Made by a program: the position numbers and the translations under genes
Source of the DNA: Allocoleopsis sp036703385
Lineage (GTDB): Bacteria > Cyanobacteriota > Cyanobacteriia > Cyanobacteriales > Coleofasciculaceae
Assembly: GCF_036703385.1 (NCBI RefSeq)
Contig: NZ_DATNPA010000692.1
Location: 1-6,123 of the forward strand
Reading direction: 5' to 3'
Length of the DNA stretch: 6,123 bases
Shown here: positions 1-4,379 of the stretch, piece after piece
Position numbering within the stretch: position 1 is the stretch's first letter
Layout: each line of letters begins with the position of its first letter
The notes under the pieces: generated by a model
The model's input: only the letters and a program-made list of their open reading frames with translations
Told to the model about the DNA's origin: nothing
Database searches by the model: none

Positions 1-1
1 T

Positions 2-148
2 ACGTCGCTCAGTAGTTGGGGAATCTTGAGCGGTATTTTGTTAGATCAGGCGAAACCCATTGCCGATACCTTGGAACAATACAATTGGGTAGTTGCCGCT
101 CTCTGGAAGCGTCATGATTGGTGTTGCTTTAATATCAGGCGATCATGA
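2..148 (+). CDS. prmA: Ribosomal protein L11 methyltransferase, C-terminal fragment (5' end outside window)
   Basis: An open frame enters from the left edge and stops at TGA 146-148, giving 48 visible residues and no start. It contains GILSGILLDQAK, then a Trp-rich stretch, and ends LWKRHDWCCFNIRRS. This matches the C-terminus of PrmA family proteins: E. coli PrmA has LSGILASQAE followed by EEWCRITGRKN, so the SGIL..QA block and the acidic-Trp-Cys block line up at similar spacing. PrmA is a cytoplasmic SAM-dependent enzyme that methylates lysines and the N-terminus of ribosomal protein L11. The SAM-binding core is off the window, so the call rests on the C-terminal signature alone, compared from memory. 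The gene converges on the DUF928 gene and is probably a separate housekeeping unit. Confidence 0.75.
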   Translation, partial: TSLSSWGILSGILLDQAKPIADTLEQYNWVVAALWKRHDWCCFNIRRS

Positions 149-214
149 AGGTGGAAGGTTGAAATATGAAAAGTTTTGTGGGCTTATTTATATTTCATAC
201 TTCACCTGTTTGTT
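149..214. terminator. Convergent spacer with weak bulged hairpin, possible bidirectional terminator
   Basis: This 66-bp AT-rich spacer separates two genes that converge. TATGAAA (165-171) is the reverse complement of TTTCATA (193-199) with a 21-nt loop. GAAG (154-157) can pair with CTTC (200-203) and GGT (150-152) with ACC (204-206), with an asymmetric bulge between the two stems. The core is AT-rich and neither side has a clean GC stem followed by a T run, so this is not a textbook intrinsic terminator. It is reported because two convergent genes end here and this is the only structure seen. Confidence 0.25.
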
Positions 215-1060
215 CTATTTTTTAGTAAGACGCTGGCGCTCTTGGTTGACCACTTCACCGAGTCCGACTTGGTCGAGGAGAGCGAACAAATCTTCTTGCA
301 CTAATGAATCCTTGGGATTAGCTTTCGCCGCTTTTGAAAGAGTGCTCATGGCATCATACCAAAGCCCCGATCGCGCATAGACGGAGGCCCGTTCGCGATC
401 AACTAAGGCGTTCTCGGAATGGATAGTCTTGGGAGAAGAATTGCTATTTAAAGGAGTTGTTGCCAGTTGCTGCTTTAAGGCGGGTGTTGCTGATACCCGC
501 TGAATATAGCTGATGAAATAGCGATTAGCGGAGGGTTGCTTGGAGTTACAGACTAGGGTCACCGTCCATCTGTAAGTCTTCCCTGAAACGAGTTCAGGTC
601 GATCTTTCGGAATCTCCATCTGGATTATTCCAGGTTCGGGCGAATCGATTTGTTTTTTCCATATCGTCTGACCGCCACTTTTATCCTCTACTAAGGCAAA
701 CTGCATGGGCACAGATACCGGTTGTGACAAGTGCCACAAGAAGGTGGGATGGCTGGATATAGTTTGTCCAATGTCATCCTTCGAGGGAATCAGTAGCGTT
801 ACCAAGTTTTGTTCTAGCGGTTTGTTACTACAGCCTCGTGTACCAGACCCCTGACTTTGCCTAGGATTTTTAACTACTGGCGGAACAAAGCGAATTCGTG
901 AGCCACTCGCTTGACTGATGAGAAAATTCTGGTTAGTACGGGAAACATTGGCAAAATTTTGTGCATGAGTCGGCAGAGGATTGCCAGCACTGAACAATAA
1001 TAAGGAAATCATCGATGTTGAGCCGATGATGACAGCTGGGAAATGGGGTTGAGTGTTCAT
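215..1060 (-). CDS. DUF928 domain protein, exported
   Basis: A 281-residue protein starting at ATG 1060 and ending with TAG at 215. The N-terminus has a hydrophobic core (about residues 9-25) and a likely signal peptidase site after THA (residue 33), so it should act in the periplasm or envelope. The DUF928 hallmarks are in order: RGC at 75-77, HPTFLW at 104-109, a beta-rich middle, GKTYRWTVTLVC at 160-171, and near the end a helical segment with RASVYARSGLWYDAMSTL inside residues 224-241. The only two cysteines, C77 and C171, fall in conserved blocks and could form a disulfide. The C-terminal helices (about 220-272) look TPR-like. DUF928 has no known biochemical activity; it is a mainly cyanobacterial family often found near CHASE2, CHAT or haemagglutinin-like genes. 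No strong Shine-Dalgarno precedes the ATG. The gene lies 490 bp downstream of the cyclase on the same strand and probably needs its own promoter. Confidence 0.9.
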   Translation of the reverse strand: MNTQPHFPAVIIGSTSMISLLLFSAGNPLPTHAQNFANVSRTNQNFLISQASGSRIRFVPPVVKNPRQSQGSGTRGCSNKPLEQNLVTLLIPSKDDIGQTISSHPTFLWHLSQPVSVPMQFALVEDKSGGQTIWKKQIDSPEPGIIQMEIPKDRPELVSGKTYRWTVTLVCNSKQPSANRYFISYIQRVSATPALKQQLATTPLNSNSSPKTIHSENALVDRERASVYARSGLWYDAMSTLSKAAKANPKDSLVQEDLFALLDQVGLGEVVNQERQRLTKK

Positions 1061-1550
1061 AGGATTAATGGCTGTGTATTCGGTTTCTGACTTCAGACGG
1101 TGTCGTCAGTTTTACTAAATGCTTTAAAAAAATAAATTAATCTTTATGTATATTTAAATTGTGAACCTTCCTCTTATTGTCAAACCCGATAGAACCGATT
1201 CTGCATTAAAATTCACCGTCTAATATGATGTGCTGTTGATTACCCTTAATAAAACTATGTTTGTAGTGGGTGCTGTCTTCGCCCGCTCCGATAGGATTAA
1301 AATCCTCACTACAAACTAATGTATAGTGTAGTCTTCTTAGGAGCCATAATATAAGTTACTCCAATAAATCACCTCATAGATTTGGCTATTTTGAAGCATA
1401 AGTTTTTGCTTCTAATTTCGAGGAGATTTATCCAATCGGTTCAATTTTATCAACTTATTTCAATTTTGAGATAAAGATTTTATTGAGAATTGGAAGCGGC
1501 TTGAGTTGTTCAGCAGGACCTGTCCGTTTTTAAGATAAGGAATCAACAGC
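1061..1550. other. 490-bp AT-rich intergenic region, no gene seen
   Basis: It lies between the cyclase stop and the DUF928 start. No open frame with a coding character was found on either strand. It contains the 58-bp palindromic repeat at 1259-1316, a 6-bp stem GAAGCA/TGCTTC (1393-1398 with 1407-1412, 8-nt loop), and the 9-mer TTCAATTTT twice (1440-1448 and 1459-1467). The part nearest DUF928 (about 1110-1165) is very AT-rich and could hold its promoter: on the minus strand TTCACA (around 1165) is followed 17 nt later by GATTAA, only a weak match to a sigma-70 site. Nothing here is a convincing RNA gene or riboswitch. Confidence 0.6.
1259..1316. repeat. 58-bp palindromic interspersed repeat
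   Basis: The ends are perfect 10-bp inverted repeats: GTTTGTAGTG (1259-1268) and CACTACAAAC (1307-1316). Just inside the right end is a second dyad, AGGATT (1293-1298) and AATCCT (1301-1306). The TTTGTAGTGAGGA...TCCTCACTACAAA type of sequence is a widespread short repeat between cyanobacterial genes, so this looks like a diverged copy whose left inner half has changed. It has no coding capacity. It could be a REP- or MITE-like non-autonomous element, or fold as a hairpin in the transcript between the cyclase and DUF928 genes. The family assignment is from memory, whereas the inverted repeats are directly visible. Confidence 0.7.
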
Positions 1551-4004
1551 TCAGAATATCTGGTCGTCTTCCGAATCCGAAAAGGTTTTTGCTGTTTGGT
1601 AGAGTTCGTTCAACCTTGCTTCTACATGCGGCGGTTTGGCGGTGAAATGGATGTAAAAACTGCCCTTCTCCGCCGACCTGTCCAACACCTTAGCATACAT
1701 GTCTTCGCTGAATTCTGTGGTGTTGGTGGAGGTTAATAAATTGAGTTTGATGTTGCTCAGGGGTTCTGGCACAGCATACCCTTCTCCATTTTCGGAGCGG
1801 AGCATCGCTCCCTTGGCGGACAGCTTGACTAAACTTCCCTTGAACAGGGAATCACTGATATGCTTACCATCCAGCAAGGCATAGTGAAATTGAAGGCAGA
1901 TTTCTTCAGGTAGAGGAAAAAAATCCTCTTCTTGTTGGGATAGAAAGAGGTTGTATTCTCCACCAATCCCCTCAACGTTATAGATGGTGATGGCTTGTTT
2001 TACGCCTTTGGGTTTGATTTCCTTTCGCCCATTAATTCTGACGATGGACTCTACCTCGTTTAAGGTTGACTCAGAAATGAATATTTGCCCTCCGACGGTA
2101 TAGGTTTCGATGCGGAATGTCAGGTTGACATGGCTACCAATGGCACTGTACTTGGTTCGCTTTTCCGAACCGATATTCCCCACAACAACTTCACCGGTAT
2201 TGATGCCAATCCCCATTTCGAGTTTCGGGCAACCTAAGGGTTTGAGCTTTTCGTTAATCGAATCCATTGCTAACTGCATCGCAACCGCGCAAGCGACAGC
2301 TCTTCTGGAGTCGTCTTCTCGGAGCGTGGGCGCACCAAAGAGAACCAAAATTCCATCACCAAGGAAGTCATCAATGGTTCCCTGGTACTCAGCAATCACC
2401 TCTGTCATGTATTTCAGATAGAGGTTGAGAACTTTCACTACTTCTTCGGGGGTTAATCGTTCTGCGAGTGCCGTAAATCCTCTTAAATCCGAGGTGAGCA
2501 TGGTGATTGTCCGCTTCTCGCCACCAATTTTTAATCCGCCAGGACTTTCCAGCAACTTGGCAACGACGCGATCATCTAAGTAACGTCCAAAGGCTTTACG
2601 AATTTGTCCGGCGGCGTGGGCAGTATAAGCGGTGATGGCGATCGCTCCCAGTGATAGGGTCAAAAGGGGTGGCACTAGGGGTATCCACCAACCTGCCCAA
2701 AAAGCAACATAAGTAATTCCCACCAAAACTCCGGCAGCCAGAAATGGGCTGGCAACTCTCTGAATGGCAAGGGATATCTGCGAGCAGCTACGCTTTGCGG
2801 CACCTGCATATCGCCCGTGCCAAGTTAGAATCGCGCCCACACCTGACCAGAAAAAAATCCACAATCCCTCCACGGGTTCCGACCAAGTCTGGAGCGTGGG
2901 GTGTCCTTCTAGGGCGGCACTGAGGATGTGGTTGATGATGTTGGCTTGAATTTCTACCCCAGCGGTGCGTTGTTGGGTGGAAATTTGATCGCCGCTGTAG
3001 GGGGTGTAAAAGAAGTCGTTCAGGCTGGTGGCGGTTGAACCAATTAAAACGAGGCGATCGCGCATTAAGTCAGGGGCTACCTCGTTGTTCAGTACCTGTG
3101 TTAGGGTTACCGTGCGGAAGCTATTGGCTGGCTCTCGATAGTTCAATAAAAACTGGTAGCCTCCATCATCGGCACCGACATAGCCGCCGTCGTTGGATTG
3201 AAACGGGCGAAAGATGCTTTTCCCCCATTGAAAAATTTGGGGATTATCTTTTGTAGGTTGGGGCAGAATGTTCTGTTGCTCCAGATACAACCCAGCGAGG
3301 AGCATACTAAACGAGGGAACCGATTCGTCCCCCTTTTTGTAGGCGAGTACGCCTCGACGCAGCTTGCCATCGGCGTCTACGACAAGGTTGTTAACACCTA
3401 CCTGATTCTTTTTGGCGAGTACGGGTGGGGGAGCAATGGCGGCATCGGGGTTCTCTTCGTTAATTTGTTCAATACCGATTAGGTTGGGGGTGGTTTCAAA
3501 AACCTTGACTAAGTCTGAATAACCCGGTTTGACGGGCAAATCGCGATAAAGGTCAAGACCAATGACTCTGGGCTTTTGGGCTTTGACTTTTTGGAGCAAC
3601 TGAGTGAGTAGCGTATCTGGAATAGGCCATTGTCTGACCTTTCTTAAATCTGCTTCAGTAATGGCAACAATCACAATGCGCTCCTCAGCGGGTTTTAGCG
3701 GACGAGTACGCATGTATTGGTCAAAGGCCATCCATTCCCAAGGTTGCAACCAGCCGCTTAGGCGCAGGGCGATCGCAAAACCGGTAACAGTGGGCGCAAC
3801 AATCCAGACACCACGCCATTCCCACAGCAGATTGGTCTTCGGGTTGGGTTCTCTGAGAGGACGAGGATTGGGCGGGGTGTTTGAGGTAACGGTGGAGCTT
3901 TCTCCCTGTAAGGGGCGATCGGTTGTCCCCTGCGCTTTGGATTTAAAAAGCGGCAGCTGTAAAAATGCAACTGACAAAACAGACCGAATTCGCTGGAAAT
4001 TCAT
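1551..4004 (-). CDS. CHASE2-domain receptor adenylate/guanylate cyclase with PilZ-like C-terminus
   Basis: A membrane-bound class III nucleotide cyclase that makes cAMP or cGMP in response to an extracytoplasmic cue. ATG at 4004 gives 817 residues; TTG at 4010 would add two, and neither has a clear Shine-Dalgarno. Order, numbered from the ATG: Pro-rich cytoplasmic tail (about 40-58), TM1 (65-86), periplasmic CHASE2 domain (about 90-375, opening with FDQYMRTRP and RIVIVAITEADL), three TM helices (about 379-396, 419-438, 440-462), a linker FGRYLDDRVVAKLLESP, the cyclase domain (about 494-680), then a PilZ-like region (about 696-800). One N-terminal and three C-terminal helices is the usual CHASE2 arrangement. 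Metal-binding Asp are present at D506 (SDLRGFT) and D550 (FLGDG), and the transition-state pair N627/R631 (HVNLTFR) is intact. The purine-specifying positions are unusual: Asp546 where adenylate cyclases have Lys, and Ser620 where they have Asp or Thr. Activity is likely; the substrate is uncertain. Confidence 0.93.
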   Translation of the reverse strand: MNFQRIRSVLSVAFLQLPLFKSKAQGTTDRPLQGESSTVTSNTPPNPRPLREPNPKTNLLWEWRGVWIVAPTVTGFAIALRLSGWLQPWEWMAFDQYMRTRPLKPAEERIVIVAITEADLRKVRQWPIPDTLLTQLLQKVKAQKPRVIGLDLYRDLPVKPGYSDLVKVFETTPNLIGIEQINEENPDAAIAPPPVLAKKNQVGVNNLVVDADGKLRRGVLAYKKGDESVPSFSMLLAGLYLEQQNILPQPTKDNPQIFQWGKSIFRPFQSNDGGYVGADDGGYQFLLNYREPANSFRTVTLTQVLNNEVAPDLMRDRLVLIGSTATSLNDFFYTPYSGDQISTQQRTAGVEIQANIINHILSAALEGHPTLQTWSEPVEGLWIFFWSGVGAILTWHGRYAGAAKRSCSQISLAIQRVASPFLAAGVLVGITYVAFWAGWWIPLVPPLLTLSLGAIAITAYTAHAAGQIRKAFGRYLDDRVVAKLLESPGGLKIGGEKRTITMLTSDLRGFTALAERLTPEEVVKVLNLYLKYMTEVIAEYQGTIDDFLGDGILVLFGAPTLREDDSRRAVACAVAMQLAMDSINEKLKPLGCPKLEMGIGINTGEVVVGNIGSEKRTKYSAIGSHVNLTFRIETYTVGGQIFISESTLNEVESIVRINGRKEIKPKGVKQAITIYNVEGIGGEYNLFLSQQEEDFFPLPEEICLQFHYALLDGKHISDSLFKGSLVKLSAKGAMLRSENGEGYAVPEPLSNIKLNLLTSTNTTEFSEDMYAKVLDRSAEKGSFYIHFTAKPPHVEARLNELYQTAKTFSDSEDDQIF

Positions 4005-4094
4005 CTTCAAAAGGATGAATGGGGAACTTTGGCACAGATACGCTCTCTTGCAACTCCACTATAAACAGTACTTGTCTTTTATACGCTGCTGCTT

Positions 4095-4111
4095 ACTGAT
4101 CACTGTTCACT
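4095..4111. repeat. Short ACTGATCACT-type repeat
   Basis: ACTGATCACTGTTCACT is built from two near-copies, TGATCACT and TGTTCACT. Similar strings that combine ACTGATAACT and ACTGTTCACT units occur in many cyanobacterial intergenic regions. The family link is from memory; the internal repetition is visible. It lies at the outer edge of the larger repeat block and may be its terminal part. Confidence 0.4.
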
Positions 4112-4136
4112 AGACCTCTTGCCTAAATCCTAGAAA

Positions 4137-4208
4137 GCCCCCTAAATCCCCCAATTCTGGGGGACTTTGAACTTCCGGTTCCCCCCAAAATTGGGGGGCT
4201 AGGGGGGC
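4137..4208. repeat. 72-bp C/G-rich imperfect palindromic repeat
   Basis: The left arm (4137-4165, GCCCCCTAAATCCCCCAATT then CTGGGGGA) is the imperfect reverse complement of the right arm (4181-4208, CCCCCCAAAATTGGGGGG then CTAGGGGGGC). Each arm is itself a dyad centred on AATT, so the element could form a cruciform or two hairpins around the 15-bp spacer 4166-4180. CCTAAATCC in the left arm (4141-4149) also occurs 19 bp upstream (4122-4130). Sequences of this kind are very common between cyanobacterial genes and produce spurious ORFs. On the minus strand it lies in the adhesin-cyclase gap and could end or attenuate adhesin transcription. Confidence 0.75.
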
Positions 4209-4224
4209 AAAATGCAGCATTTTG
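4208..4224. repeat. 17-bp perfect inverted repeat CAAAATGC-A-GCATTTTG
   Basis: Two 8-bp arms, 4208-4215 and 4217-4224, are exact reverse complements around a single A. It abuts the end of the 72-bp palindrome, sharing base 4208. It may be part of the same repeat element, or an operator-like site; the former seems likelier given the surrounding repeats. A hairpin is impossible with a 1-nt loop unless inner pairs open. Confidence 0.6.
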
Positions 4225-4241
4225 AGGTTGAGCGGGAGATG

Positions 4242-4251
4242 TGTGTACACA
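4242..4251. repeat. 10-bp perfect palindrome TGTGTACACA
   Basis: TGTGTACACA is its own reverse complement. It does not fit the CRP/SYCRP1 site (TGTGA-N6-TCACA) or the NtcA site (GTA-N8-TAC). It lies inside the repeat-rich gap and is probably part of a repeat unit; a regulatory role has no support beyond symmetry. Confidence 0.35.
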
Positions 4252-4285
4252 GTAGCCCACGGGGAGAGGCACTTTGAATCTTGCT

Positions 4286-4310
4286 CTCCTTCTCCTTTTG
4301 AGAGAAGGGG
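4286..4310 (-). repeat. Hairpin-forming repeat downstream of the adhesin gene
   Basis: CTCCTTCTC (4286-4294) pairs with GAGAAGGGG (4302-4310) in a 9-bp stem with one G-T pair and a 7-nt loop. Read on the minus strand it lies about 70 bp after the adhesin stop and would be the first stable hairpin in the 3' untranslated part. No U run follows it, so a Rho-independent terminator is not supported. The same string, with CATCCCCCAGCCCCTTCTC, is a common cyanobacterial intergenic repeat as far as I recall. Confidence 0.5.
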
Positions 4311-4320
4311 CTGGGGGATG

Positions 4321-4350
4321 TTAGCGTAGCGGCACGCAGTGCGGGCGTTC
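4321..4350. repeat. GC-rich repeat with GCAC-GCA-GTGC dyad
   Basis: The segment TTAGCGTAGCGGCACGCAGT followed by GCGGGCGTTC has a short stem, GCAC (4332-4335) with GTGC (4339-4342). The GCGTAGCGGCAC... type of sequence is recurrent in Microcoleus- or Coleofasciculus-like genomes as far as I recall. It differs in composition from its AT-rich flanks and is best read as another inserted repeat. Confidence 0.4.
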
Positions 4351-4379
4351 ACTGGCTCTCCCTGACATGCCCCCAATTT

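Larger units (their letters stand above)
4005..4379. other. 375-bp intergenic region, mostly stacked repeats
   Basis: It separates the adhesin stop from the cyclase start. Roughly 4095-4350 is repeat-derived; the pieces are listed separately. The remaining ~90 bp next to the cyclase (4005-4094) is the likely promoter and leader: on the minus strand TATAGT (4058-4063) resembles a -10 box, without a recognisable -35 at 16-18 bp. A minus-strand frame of 88 codons spans 4110-4376, but its translation is what the palindromic repeat gives in any genome (PPELGDLGGFLGF) and it has no family features, so it is not called a gene. Confidence 0.6.

Noticed and set aside
93..380. 95-codon plus-strand open frame overlapping the prmA end and the DUF928 3' end
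   Set aside because: It overlaps two supported genes in other frames, and its translation shows no family resemblance.
1259..1316. CRISPR repeat
   Set aside because: Single copy in the window, with no regularly spaced second repeat; the ends are inverted rather than direct repeats.
1393..1412. Stem GAAGCA/TGCTTC as terminator of the cyclase gene
   Set aside because: Only 6 bp, with no clean U run on the minus strand, and about 140 bp after the stop.
3604..4113. 169-codon plus-strand open frame
   Set aside because: It lies antisense over the N-terminal part of the cyclase gene, which has clear domain homology; the plus-strand translation has no family features and low-complexity basic runs.
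4242..4251. TGTGTACACA as a CRP/SYCRP1 or NtcA operator
   Set aside because: The symmetry is perfect, but half-site spacing and sequence do not fit TGTGA-N6-TCACA or GTA-N8-TAC, and it sits amid repeats far from the cyclase start.
4110..4376. 88-codon minus-strand open frame between adhesin and cyclase
   Set aside because: It is composed of repeat sequence (72-bp palindrome, CTTCTC hairpin, GC-rich repeat). Its translation shows the typical artefact string PPELGDLGGFLGF, with no recognisable domain.
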